A DNA stretch of 64,000 nt from DASZRZ01 sp963732925 (GTDB lineage Bacteria; Acidobacteriota; Terriglobia; Terriglobales; Acidobacteriaceae). Below are positions 28,346-39,518 of this stretch, piece after piece. The notes below the pieces were generated by a model, which ran no database searches, was not told where the DNA came from, and worked only from the letters and a program-made list of their open reading frames with translations. The stretch lies in assembly GCA_963732925.1 (NCBI GenBank), contig CAVTBJ010000012.1:310001-374000 (forward strand). The letters are read 5' to 3'. Both the position numbers and the translations under genes were made by a program. Every line of letters starts with the position of its first letter. The first letter of the stretch is position 1.

Positions 28346-29432
28346 ATGGCGACTACCAAGACGGAAGTATCCGGAATTGATGCGTACCTGCGCGGCCGGC
28401 TCATGCCGGTCGAGGGTGCGATTCCTCGTCTGACCGGTATTGAGATGTACGGAAACTCTGATTCCCGCCGAGACGGTCGGAGGGGATCTGTTCGAGTACA
28501 TCAACTTTCAGCAGCGATACAACATTCAGGCGCGCATCGCGATTGCCAGGCGGCTGGCGGAAACCTACCTGCAGCCGCTGCCGGAGGGAGCAGCCCCGCG
28601 CAACGAAGTGGACACGCACGTGCAATGGATGGAAGGGCGCTCCGGGTTCCGGCCAGAAGACGCGATGCAGTACCGGCGGGCCAAGAGTTCTGAGCAGTTG
28701 CGCGTAGCGGAAAACCTCGAGGAACAGCACACGACCGCCGGCGTGCTTCTGGTCGACGCGCAGGGACATGGACTGATTGCGGCCAAAATTGCCTCGACGG
28801 TGCACGACACCTTCCACGCGTTCATGCTTTCCGAGCTGGACCACAAGGGCAAGGTAACGATCGAGTTCTTGGAAAAGATGAATCTTCGGCTGGCGCAGTC
28901 GGTGACGGCGAGAAATGCGCTGGGCCGGACAACAGAGAGCAATTCTCGCGAGATTGCTACCATGCTTTACGGCGAAGTTCGCCCGCACGGGTCGTTCCGT
29001 TTCGTGAACTTCGGCCACCCTCCGCCGCTGGTGTTTTCGGCGGAGTACGGGCAGTTTTATGGAACTGAACAAGCGATGACATGGTGCAGTTCCCCGCGCT
29101 CGGACTGGAGATTCCCGAAGACCATCCCGACCGCAGCCTGTACATCTCCATGACGGTTCGCAAGAAGCAGATGGTCCTGACCGATGTGGCGGATATCACG
29201 CTCATGAACCGCGGCGACCTGCTGTTCCTTCACACAGACGGCGTCTATGACGGCTCGGATGAAAACGACCGCAGCCAGTATCGAACAGATCATCCGCGAG
29301 CAGAAGCACGCTTCCGCCAAGGAAATCTGCAATGCGGTGTTGGCCTGGGCGGTGGAGAAAGATGAGCGCCTGCGCGAAACCGCTCCCGAGCAGATCGACG
29401 ACAAAACGGTGTTCATCATCAAGCGAACCTGA
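28346..29432 (+). pseudogene. SpoIIE-type PP2C serine phosphatase, broken by three frame shifts
   Basis: One protein is read across three frames: MATTKTEVSGIDAYLRG and IPRLTGIEMYG, then LIPAETVGGDLFEYI, TTAGVLLVDAQGHGLIAAKI and FRFVNFGHPPPLVFS, then LTDVADITLMNRGDLLFLHT and DGVYDGSDEN, and finally IREQKHASAKEICNAVLAWA to a stop at 29432. Shifts fall near 28455, 29075 and 29262. The metal-binding aspartates (GGDLFEY, DAQGHG, TDGVYD) are present, so the corrected protein of about 360 residues should be an active phosphatase, probably of an anti-sigma-antagonist system. The IEMYG..LIPAETVGGD opening is typical of this family. Likely consensus error. Confidence 0.75.
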
Positions 29433-29459
29433 GTTCGCCTGAGCAGCCCGCGCAGCTCC

Positions 29460-30188
29460 TCAAGAGAAAGCTTGCATCAACAGCAGCAGGCCCACCGCGA
29501 GCAGGCCAATCTGAATTGAAGTGCGAAAGATCCGGGAATCCATCCGCTGGTGGACGGCGCGTCCGATGAGTGTGGCCACCAGGATGGGGGCCAGAGAAGC
29601 AACGTAGTAGTGGGTGACCAGCGGAACCCACAGTCCGGCGCGCCAGTATCCCAACATCACCAGCGTGCTTGCCGGCAGGAAGTATCCCTGCAGAGTGGCG
29701 CGGAAACGCTCCGGCGGCCACTGCCGCAGGCTTCCGTAGACCACCAGGGGAGGACCGTTCATTCCATACGCTCCGCCCAGGATGCCGGCGCCGAATCCAA
29801 AAGCATAAGCCAGCCGGTCGTCCCGCAGCACCCGCTGATTGCGTTGGGTGAGGGAGTACAGAGCAAACAGGATGATGACCAGGGCGAGCACGGTTTTGAC
29901 CAGGGCTGCCGCCACCGAGGTGAGCAGAAGCAGTCCCAGCGGGATTCCCAGCATGGACGAGAGAACGAGCAGGCTGGCGCTGCGAAAATGAACATGGCGC
30001 CAGTCCTGCGCCAGAACCAGGGCGGCGATGGTGATGGAAACCAGGACGGCCAGAGGCGCGGCGACCTCAACGGGCAGCACAATGGCCAGCAGGGGCACGG
30101 CGAGCAAGGCTTCGCCGAAGCCCAGTACCGAGCGCACGAAGGTGGCGAAGAAGATCACCGCCACCACGAACAGGGACGTGGCGTGCAT
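29460..30188 (-). CDS. TauE/SafE family sulfite exporter-like permease
   Basis: 242-residue inner-membrane protein with about eight hydrophobic segments in two related halves, typical of the TauE/SafE family. Family marks are RSVLGFGEALLAVPLLAIVLP in the first half and GAGILGGAYGMNGPPLVVYG in the second. These carriers export sulfite, sulfoacetate or related organic anions; the substrate cannot be read here. The start is ATG 30188. The gene faces the phosphatase gene convergently, with 27 bases between their stops, and no sulfur gene adjoins it. Confidence 0.9.
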   Translation of the reverse strand: MHATSLFVVAVIFFATFVRSVLGFGEALLAVPLLAIVLPVEVAAPLAVLVSITIAALVLAQDWRHVHFRSASLLVLSSMLGIPLGLLLLTSVAAALVKTVLALVIILFALYSLTQRNQRVLRDDRLAYAFGFGAGILGGAYGMNGPPLVVYGSLRQWPPERFRATLQGYFLPASTLVMLGYWRAGLWVPLVTHYYVASLAPILVATLIGRAVHQRMDSRIFRTSIQIGLLAVGLLLLMQAFS

Positions 30189-30427
30189 GCTGCATTATGA
30201 AGCGGGGGCTTGCGGCTTCCGATGGGCTTGCAGGGAACGGGCGCGACTTGTGCCTGAGAGGCGGGTTCGGCGTGGCCTGGGACGGCGGGCCTGGGAAGAC
30301 GGAAAGGCTCTCCCGAGGCAAGCGTGTGTTCCCGGTTCAATTCCCGGGAAGATCGTGATAGAGTCCCACGCTTGAAATACATGGCGACCGCATCCGCGGC
30401 TGCCAGTGAACCTCTCGGGAGGATCCC

Positions 30428-30901
30428 ATGCCCCGTTTCTGCTCTTCCTGTGGTGCTGCCCTACCTGAATCGGCAACTGCCTGTCCTTCGTGCAGCGGCG
30501 CTGTCCCCACCGGTGGCGGTGTGGCTGCGGCGCCCGCGCAGATCTCCGCCGCAAGCGGACTGGCGGACAATGTAGCCGGCGCTCTGGCCTATGTGACGTT
30601 CATTCCGGCGCTTCTGTTCCTGCTGACCGCGCCCTACAATCAAAATAAATTCATTCGCTTCCACTCGTTTCAGTCGCTGGCCCTTAACGTGGCGGCATTT
30701 GTCATCTGGGTGGGATTGACGATCGTCGGGCTCGTGATCGGCATGATGGGTCCGCTGGTCCTGGTGATGATTCCGATTCACCTGGCGTTCGCCGTCGGAC
30801 TATTTATTGCCTGGCTGGTGTGCGTGCTCAAGGCCTACGGGAACAAGGAATACAGGCTGCCGGTGCTGGGAGACTTCGCGGCCAAGCAGGCCGGTGTCTA
30901 A
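30428..30901 (+). CDS. zinc-ribbon membrane protein, DUF4870-like
   Basis: 157 residues with a strong ribosome site (GGGAGG, about 5 bases before ATG 30428). An N-terminal zinc ribbon (FCSSCGAALPESATACPSCS) is joined by an Ala/Pro linker to three TM helices (about 52-72, 85-110, 112-140). The motif YNQNKFIRFHSFQSLALNV is characteristic of the DUF4870/Tic20-like group. Function unknown; such proteins are thought to be small integral membrane proteins with a cytoplasmic metal site. Monocistronic. Confidence 0.85.
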   Translation: MPRFCSSCGAALPESATACPSCSGAVPTGGGVAAAPAQISAASGLADNVAGALAYVTFIPALLFLLTAPYNQNKFIRFHSFQSLALNVAAFVIWVGLTIVGLVIGMMGPLVLVMIPIHLAFAVGLFIAWLVCVLKAYGNKEYRLPVLGDFAAKQAGV

Positions 30902-31101
30902 GGACTTCGGTTGCAGTGAGAAGTGAAAAGTGGAAGTGAGCGGGGCGCGCGGCGTTCCGCTTTTGTTTTTTGGGGAAAGGAGCTTTCAGGTTCGGGGGAA
31001 GGTGAACCACAAAGGACACGAAGGAGTCACGAAGGGCGCAAGGGAATCCCCGAAAGGCTGCGGATGCAGCTGTTGGCGAGCGTTTTTCAGGGCAGGGATT
31101 G

Positions 31102-31329
31102 TTATGCTGCCGGCCTGAACTCGGCGTGCTTCTCACCTCGTTTCGCAATAACGCCAATGGCTAACGGGATGGTGGTGAGGCCTCCGAAGGCGGCGAGCGC
31201 GATTCCGGCGGCTTTACGTTGATCATTGTTGAGGCGGCGGGAAAGCAAGAGGCCAATGCCAATTCCCAGCGCGACGCGAGTTCCTGCGATGAGGAGGATC
31301 TCCGCGATACTCAGTTTGCGTTCGATCAT
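31102..31329 (-). CDS. small two-TM hypothetical membrane protein
   Basis: 75 residues starting MIERKLSIAEILLI with GGAG about 8 bases upstream of ATG 31329. Two hydrophobic stretches (about 9-28 and 40-62) flank a short basic loop (SRRLNNDQRK), giving a helical hairpin. No domain is recognised. The C-terminal tail KRGEKHAEFRPAA is basic. It marks the edge of the accessory segment that follows. Confidence 0.6.
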   Translation of the reverse strand: MIERKLSIAEILLIAGTRVALGIGIGLLLSRRLNNDQRKAAGIALAAFGGLTTIPLAIGVIAKRGEKHAEFRPAA

Positions 31330-31479
31330 TGCAGCGACTCCATTCTTCTCAGTCGATTTTGCGGTGACAGCGAGTTGGATGGCGCGCTCGGGATAAGGGA
31401 TTCTTCAGAGCCCACTTAAGCCAAAGCCGGGCTTCCACCCAGCAAGTGCAACACCGGCGCTCGCCGGGGACCCCCGGGC

Positions 31480-31690
31480 TTAAATGGACCACCCATCGGG
31501 TGGGTCGAGGACGGGAGCTTGCTGTTCCGGTGCGGTTTCGCCATAGAGCTGGCGTTCGAGGGCGGACTGGTAGAGGAAGCTGCGAATGACGGAGTTATGG
31601 TCCTCGAACTTGACGCGCTTGGAGTTGGCGCTGGCGATCTGCAGGGCCCAGAGGAGGAGTCCGGCCTTGCGGTCGTCCTCGAATCAGCGA
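31480..31690 (-). pseudogene. 3' fragment of a hypothetical gene cut by a REP-containing segment
   Basis: Reading the minus strand gives DDRKAGLLLWALQIASANSK, then RVKFEDHNSVIRSFLYQ and SALERQLYGETAPEQQAPV, ending DPPDGWSI at TAA 31480. The protein sense is clear, yet no start exists: upstream the frame runs into a type A REP beginning at 31697. I read this as the C-terminal 68 or so codons of a longer gene whose 5' part was replaced by REP/RAYT DNA. The DDRKAGLLLWALQ helix resembles tails of acidobacterial hypothetical proteins I have seen, but I cannot name a family. A near-palindrome (GACCACCC-ATC-GGGTGGGTC) covers its last codons. Confidence 0.55.
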
Positions 31691-31696
31691 TTTATC

Positions 31697-31725
31697 GCAG
31701 GCCTGAAGGCCTGCGCCACCGGTTT
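31697..31725. repeat. REP type A
   Basis: GCAGGCCTGAAGGCCTGCGC then CACCGGTTT, a full type A element, at the broken end of the truncated gene. Sequence between here and 31855 (about 130 bases) shows further decayed fragments and no gene. Confidence 0.85.
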
Positions 31726-31854
31726 GTCCTGCAGGGTCCCTGCGAGGACTCCAACCAACTGGCGTTGTGCTGTCGGGAGGCAAGTGCGAGAGCTTGCGCG
31801 ACCGGTTTCTTACAACTGAACTGGTCTTAGGACTTGCCTGAAGCCTTTTCTGAA

Positions 31855-31883
31855 CTGGTGGCGCAGGCATTTATGCCTGCGGT
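31855..31883. repeat. REP type A variant supplying the RAYT stop codon
   Basis: GGTGGCGCAGGCATTTATGC then CTGCGG: an inverted type A element with loop ATTTAT. The RAYT stop codon (TTA on the plus strand, 31871-31873) lies in its loop. A GGCTTTAGCCCCTGAGG element (type C, 31905-31921) is just inside the RAYT coding end. Confidence 0.8.
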
Positions 31884-32365
31884 CCAGATGCTTCGAAAGA
31901 AAGAGGCTTTAGCCCCTGAGGGACTTCATCAAGCTCGAATTTCGCGTTAGCAGAGGAGAAGCCATAGTCGGCGGCGCTGATGGCAAGAGCTCTCTTCACC
32001 GGATTTTGATGGATATAGTTGCGGAAGCGGCTGTACTCGGCATTATCGCGGACCCGATGGTCATAGAAGCTGTTTTGCCAGATTTCTGTTGTCCCTCCAA
32101 TTTCCTTCTTGAACCTGAAAGAAAATCCTCCTTTGATCAGTTGCAGGCTGCGCTCCAGGGTGATGGTGGCGGGTGTGATGAGAAGGTGAAAGTGATCGGG
32201 CATGATGACAAATTCGTGCAGCAGGTATTTGCCCCGGTGGTGATAAAGGACATCAATCAGGAGATTTGCGGATCGCTCCGACTGCAGGAGCTGTCTTTTG
32301 TCGGTTGTGCCTGCGGTGATGAAGTAAGTGAACTGTCCTGTGGGGCCTCGGAAGGGGATTGCCAT
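31871..32365 (-). CDS. REP-associated tyrosine transposase (RAYT)
   Basis: 164 residues from ATG 32365 (MAIPFRGPTGQFTYFITAGT). Y1/IS200-like fold: the HUH motif MPDHFHLLI lies near residues 55-63, and the region DNAEYSRFRNYIHQNPVKRA near 120-140 holds candidate catalytic tyrosines and the NP signature of RAYTs. The length is normal for the family. These single-copy enzymes nick and join single-stranded DNA at REP palindromes; they lack IS ends of their own. Here REPs flank the gene on both sides, and its last residues (PQGLKPLSFEASGPQA) and stop codon are encoded by REP DNA. It is the probable agent that spread the REPs seen throughout the window. Confidence 0.88.
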   Translation of the reverse strand: MAIPFRGPTGQFTYFITAGTTDKRQLLQSERSANLLIDVLYHHRGKYLLHEFVIMPDHFHLLITPATITLERSLQLIKGGFSFRFKKEIGGTTEIWQNSFYDHRVRDNAEYSRFRNYIHQNPVKRALAISAADYGFSSANAKFELDEVPQGLKPLSFEASGPQA

Positions 32366-32373
32366 TGGTTGAA

Positions 32374-32990
32374 GTACCGCAGCGGCTAAAGCCGCCTTGT
32401 TCACAGGCAGCAACTGTATCGCAGGCCTGAAGGCCTGCGCCACCGGTTTTTGCGTGCCACCTGCTCTCTGCCTGGATGTTCTTCAAATTGGTAATGCAGG
32501 GCCTCAGCCCTGCAAATTTGCCCTGCAAAGAGATAGAGGGGCTTTAGCCCCTGAGAGCTTCTAGGATGCATGAACCAGAGACTGGTGGTGCGGGGCTTCA
32601 GCCCTGCAGTGCTCGGGTCGGACAATGCACCACCGGTTTCGCGGCCGAATGTTCTAGGGAATATTGGTGGTGCAGGGCTTCAGCCCTGCAATTCTGGTGC
32701 TGGGAATTGAGGCGGGCTTTAGCCCCTGAGGTATTCAAAATGCTGTCTGGAGGAAGTACCGCAGCGGCTAAAGCCGCCTTCTATTGCAATTCCAAAATCG
32801 CAGGCATAAATGCCTGCGCCACCGGTTTGGTGATCTACCGCAGCAGGGATGTCAAAGCTGTCCTCTGATTGTCGGTTTGAGACTGGTCGTGCAGGCCTTC
32901 AGCCCCTGAGGCTTCTATGGATCATTGGTAGCGCAGGCCTTTAGGCCTGCAATCCTAGGCAGCCAAACTGGAGGGCTTTAGCCCCTGAGG
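32374..32990. repeat. REP array beside the RAYT gene (about a dozen elements)
   Basis: Elements of four related types follow one another: type B at 32374-32400 and 32753-32781 (ACCGCAGCGGCTAAAGCCGC); type A at 32421-32450, 32799-32827 (loop ATAAAT) and 32926-32950; type D at 32491-32516, 32583-32610 and 32665-32692 (GTGCAGGGCTTCAGCCCTGC); type C at 32536-32557, 32709-32731, 32896-32915 and 32971-32990 (GGCTTTAGCCCCTGAGG). Spacers are 10-60 bases and unrelated. No gene is visible from 32366 to 33403. Confidence 0.88.
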
Positions 32991-33162
32991 TCGGTTTGTG
33001 AGCAAGCGCGACACCGGACCCCGGGCTCCCAGACAGCCCAACTGGGGTGCAGTCCGGTCAGGCGCGGACTCTGTTCCAACCCTCTGGACTGGAAGTGGAG
33101 CAGCTTTCGGCATTACGCTACGGCCGAGCCTGGTGCGGTAGAAATAGAGTCGCAATGGACGG

Positions 33163-33358
33163 CGGATCGACGCTTGGGGAGGGTTCCGCGAGTGCTTTCG
33201 GTGGAGGAATGAGAGATCAAGACCTACATCTGCCAACACCGGGCAGATACGGGGCACCAGCGGATCGACGTTTCGTCGAGGGTTCCGCGAGTGCTTTCCG
33301 TGGGGGAGTGAGATGAAAGACCCACATCTGCCAACACCGGGCAGATATGGGGCACCGG
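33163..33358. repeat. 98-99-bp tandem duplication carrying a second palindromic repeat type
   Basis: CGGATCGACG..GGGTTCCGCGAGTGCTTTC..CACATCTGCCAACACCGGGC repeats with a period of 98-99 bases (33163 and 33261). Each copy ends with ATCTGCC-AACACC-GGGCAGAT, whose arms pair imperfectly. Related sequences occur at 41831-41950 and 54336-54373. The copies differ at about a tenth of positions, so the duplication is not recent. Confidence 0.75.
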
Positions 33359-33403
33359 GCGAACCGGGATGAAATAGCGCACCTGGCTCTGAATCAGAAC
33401 AGG

Positions 33404-35434
33404 TCAGTGAAAAGGGTCGGCTGCTCGAGTTACTGAGCGTTCCAGACGCTTCCAGATCAATAGGAACAAAGTTTCGAACCTCTGTGACGTTTCTGGGGTC
33501 ATTACGCTCTTAGGGTCATTCACCATTTTCCGAAAAAACAAACCGGCGGGGCGCGTCTTGTGGAATGGCAACCCCGACTTGGCAAATGCTGCCTCGAAAC
33601 GCTTTACGATCCGGGGAACTTTCGGATTCAGGTCAAGCTTTTGGCCCTTTAGCTCCTTAGAATAACTTTCGCGGACTAGTTCTTCGTACACCTTGGGATC
33701 TAATAAATCTTCGATATCCGCTTCGCTGGGAGCCTCAGCGAATGCCTCGGAAACGAAAATGACGCTGTCTTCGCGGATTAATTTAGAAGAAACGATCTCG
33801 TCCCTAAGATTACGTGCCTGCTTTTCTTCATCGAAGAGAACCAGTGTGTTCAGATGTTGAGCTGTCAAAACGCTCACCATGTTTGGGACTTTCGGTGCGC
33901 CGTCCACTGGGCACACAGCAAGCCCCGGGGCAAGGCCCGACTTGCCTGCCGCGATCAAGTGCTTGGAAACAGCTTCCAATATCCACCAGTCTGTTACGCC
34001 CTCAACGATCAGATTATTCGCCGCGATGAAAAGTGTGTCCGCGTAGTAATACCCAAGCGCAGCCCGTATCGGAGCGAGAGTCCTTCCGTCACCAGTGGGA
34101 TTATTCGTGACAGTCGTTCCTTCTTCCTCCGTGATATTTACGGTACGAAGACAATCCAGAGTCTGTATCGGAATCATGAAGGGAGAGTGCGTCGTGAAGA
34201 TGATTTGATTGTCGAAATCCTTTTCCCAGTGAGCCAATAGGTCCTTTTGGGATTGTATGTGAAGGTATAGCCCAGGTTCGTCGAGGAGTAATATTGCATC
34301 TTTCGCCGCACCACCATCGGTCTCCGCCGAAAAGGTGATGTAAAAGGAAAAGAACCACCGAAATCCTCTGCTCCGCTCATCGAGGTTCACCTCAACGTCG
34401 AACGTATTGGTTGGATCTGAAATCAGGGTATCAAAATGTGCAGCATCTAAGTTGAAGCGAACTTTCAGCGATCTGTCTCTCCAGAGCCTTTTGATTTCAC
34501 CCGTTACCACGGCACTTGCGCGGTTGGCCAGTTGGTTTCGCTCTTCAGATTTCTCCTGCGCCGACAACTGATTAAGTTTTAGCGGGTCAAGACCAGCCAC
34601 CTTGCATAGCTTCTCGAAATCCCGGTCTGCCTCCGTTAGCTGGTTTTTCGATTTACGCTCGGCATATTGTGTGATGTTCTGGTGTCCAGCCAGTTCAGGG
34701 TATTCTGCGAGATATATAAAGACGGGCAGCTTGGCGATGGCCCATTGTTCTGCCCTCTTGTAAGCTGCAGCATCCTCGATGATTGCTTGACAGAGCTGCT
34801 TAAGGCTGCTGAGATCGGTTTCTTGTTGCGTCCACAGAGTCTCGTTCAGTTTCGAAAGTTGCTGCTCAAGCGAACTGAAGGCAGGAAGTGCGCGTGTTGC
34901 CCACTCGTCTTTTGTGGTCTCAGCAATTGAAGTTGAATCGCGAAAAGCGGAGACGACTTTTGAAAAGACTGCCCGCTGCGGCTCTTCTGCATTCCCAGTC
35001 GCATGCTCCAGAGCCGCGACCAGCTTCGAGAGTTTTTTCTGGATGGCTGTCTTATCGAACTCGAATGGCCTCAAGTTTTCGAATGACGTCGACCGTGTGT
35101 TCCCATAAAGCCGACCTATATTAACGTGGGTGACGGTACTCGCGCGCGCTAGTATGTCTGAGAGTTCCTTCTGTTCCTCCGGTGTAAGCCGCCAGCGCGA
35201 ATTCACTACCTCTGTATTATCTGAACAGTCGCTTAATTTTCTATGCCTAGGGAAGTCTTTAATGGGGCTTAACGGTTGAAAGCCTTCGGGCGGGTTCAAC
35301 GTTCGCAATGCCAAAAGAAGGTTAGTCTTGCCGCTTTCGTTGCGGCCAAGGAGAGCTGTAATTTGGGAAGCTTCTATCTCTCCAGAGTCGAAGATTGAGC
35401 GAAAATTTTGGACCCTAAATGACTCTAGCTCCAT
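33404..35434 (-). CDS. OLD-family ATP-dependent nuclease (AAA plus Toprim)
   Basis: 676 residues. The N-terminal ABC/SMC-like ATPase has Walker A GRNESGKTN (30-38), the family segment LDERSRGFRWFFSFYITF and Walker B ILLLDEPGLYLH (about 376-387), then FTTHSPFMIP. A C-terminal Toprim nuclease domain follows: NNLIVEGVTDWWIL with the general-acid/base glutamate (about 480), LVLFDEEKQ (about 530; Asp-x-Glu rather than DxD) and DIEDLLDP. This is the architecture of OLD proteins, used in phage defence alone or with partners. There is no UvrD-like helicase beside it, so it is not a Gabija operon. The only possible partner is the 49-codon zinc-ribbon gene 34 bases upstream. The segment is less GC-rich than its neighbours and adjoins the REP array, suggesting acquisition. 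Confidence 0.85.
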   Translation of the reverse strand: MELESFRVQNFRSIFDSGEIEASQITALLGRNESGKTNLLLALRTLNPPEGFQPLSPIKDFPRHRKLSDCSDNTEVVNSRWRLTPEEQKELSDILARASTVTHVNIGRLYGNTRSTSFENLRPFEFDKTAIQKKLSKLVAALEHATGNAEEPQRAVFSKVVSAFRDSTSIAETTKDEWATRALPAFSSLEQQLSKLNETLWTQQETDLSSLKQLCQAIIEDAAAYKRAEQWAIAKLPVFIYLAEYPELAGHQNITQYAERKSKNQLTEADRDFEKLCKVAGLDPLKLNQLSAQEKSEERNQLANRASAVVTGEIKRLWRDRSLKVRFNLDAAHFDTLISDPTNTFDVEVNLDERSRGFRWFFSFYITFSAETDGGAAKDAILLLDEPGLYLHIQSQKDLLAHWEKDFDNQIIFTTHSPFMIPIQTLDCLRTVNITEEEGTTVTNNPTGDGRTLAPIRAALGYYYADTLFIAANNLIVEGVTDWWILEAVSKHLIAAGKSGLAPGLAVCPVDGAPKVPNMVSVLTAQHLNTLVLFDEEKQARNLRDEIVSSKLIREDSVIFVSEAFAEAPSEADIEDLLDPKVYEELVRESYSKELKGQKLDLNPKVPRIVKRFEAAFAKSGLPFHKTRPAGLFFRKMVNDPKSVMTPETSQRFETLFLLIWKRLERSVTRAADPFH

Positions 35435-35468
35435 TTGTTCCTCAGATTCTCACTTTGGCTCGCATTCG

Positions 35469-35618
35469 TCAGTCGAGATGATCCCAAATCTGTTGACAAT
35501 AACTACAATATTTTCCACCAGGCAGTGGTGGTTCTTTTCCGCAGCGCAGACAGCGCTCATTGCCTGACCTTTCTTTCTTTGGTTTTTGCTTCTTCTCATC
35601 TTGTTTTTTGTTTGCCAT
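35469..35618 (-). CDS. 49-residue zinc-ribbon protein upstream of the OLD gene
   Basis: A short frame starting ATG 35618 (MANKKQDEKKQKPKKERSG) and ending TGA 35469. The basic, lysine-rich N-terminus is followed by CLRCGKEPPLPGGKYCSYC, a clear two-CxxC metal knuckle, and QQIWDHLD. It is on the same strand as the OLD nuclease and ends 34 bases before its start, so the two probably form an operon. The ribosome site is weak (AAAGAGA). The CxxC-x12-CxxC pattern would be unlikely in random sequence. Role unknown: a DNA- or RNA-binding accessory, a regulator, or an antitoxin-like partner are possibilities. Confidence 0.6.
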   Translation of the reverse strand: MANKKQDEKKQKPKKERSGNERCLRCGKEPPLPGGKYCSYCQQIWDHLD

Positions 35619-35740
35619 AGTTTCTCTTTCGTCGCAACCTATTGGATCCTTCGACTTCAGGCGGCGTTCATTCCGCGCCGCCCTCGCTCAGGATCACAGT
35701 TGTTGAAAGCGCTTTTCGGCGCGCCGCGCCCTTTCAAAGC

Positions 35741-38909
<3,169 letters not shown>

Positions 38910-39153
38910 TGAGTGATGTCTCCTGATCCAGATGGGCCGCGTACGGCCTGGAACTTGTGGGGGAGCCAAAGCGGCTCTGAATCCTTGCCTCGTGGATCAC
39001 TTCGGGTGGATGACCACCGGGTCCGGTAATCCGCGCTTCGAAAACTGCCCGTAACACCCTCGCTTTGAGAGGCGTTTGGAGGGGCCGGTAACGTGCCGGG
39101 ACGACCCTCGAAACCAACAGTCGGTTAGAACCCTGAAAGGTGCCGGGGGATGC

Positions 39154-39182
39154 AATGTACGACTGTATGTTGGGGCTGTCAA
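39154..39182 (-). promoter_or_regulatory. sigma-70-type promoter of nrdJ
   Basis: On the minus strand TTGACA (39182-39177) and TACATT (39159-39154) are 17 bases apart. The resulting leader to the nrdJ ATG is about 237 bases long. Nothing else on the minus strand lies between. Confidence 0.6.
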
Positions 39183-39192
39183 GTAGCTGTGC

Positions 39193-39211
39193 CTATATAT
39201 TGTATCTATAG
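39193..39211. promoter_or_regulatory. AT-rich dyad upstream of the nrdJ -35 (possible NrdR site)
   Basis: CTATATATTGTATCTATAG, with CTATA/TATAG arms, followed by ACATATAAG. It stands out in GC-rich surroundings, immediately upstream of the -35 element. NrdR boxes are AT-rich dyads of this general kind; the match to the known consensus is only partial. Confidence 0.3.
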
Positions 39212-39518
39212 AACATATAAGAAGGGAAAGCCGTCCCATTTGGCGATTTCCACATTGAGGACCTAGATTTCCGCAGGTTTTTCGGAACGAAGCTTCCGCC
39301 GCCGGACGCGTTCCGGCTGGGGCTTTCTTAATTTGTTTGGTGAAACAAGTTCGGCTGGGTTGACTGCGACTGTACGAGGCGAAGGGGTGGGAGGTCAATT
39401 CCACAAATTTGGTGCAAATGAGGAAGAAGGGATCTCCACAGAGGAATTCGCGGGAACGGGTGCGGCGGCATAGGGAGGTCGCATCCTACTGAGGGAATCC
39501 CAAGACAGGAGGACAGTG

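Noticed and set aside
31595..31870. 91-codon minus-strand reading frame
   Set aside because: It runs through REP sequence; the meaningful protein sense in this stretch lies in a different frame (the fragment at 31480-31690).
32374..32990. CRISPR array
   Set aside because: The repeats are palindromic REPs of several types at irregular spacing (10-60 bases), and no cas gene is present.
33404..35434. Gabija defence system
   Set aside because: The nuclease resembles GajA, but no UvrD-like GajB helicase follows; only REPs and repeats lie downstream.
38910..39153. Cobalamin riboswitch in the nrdJ leader
   Set aside because: I could not find a B12-box-like segment, and class II reductase genes are not usually repressed by B12.
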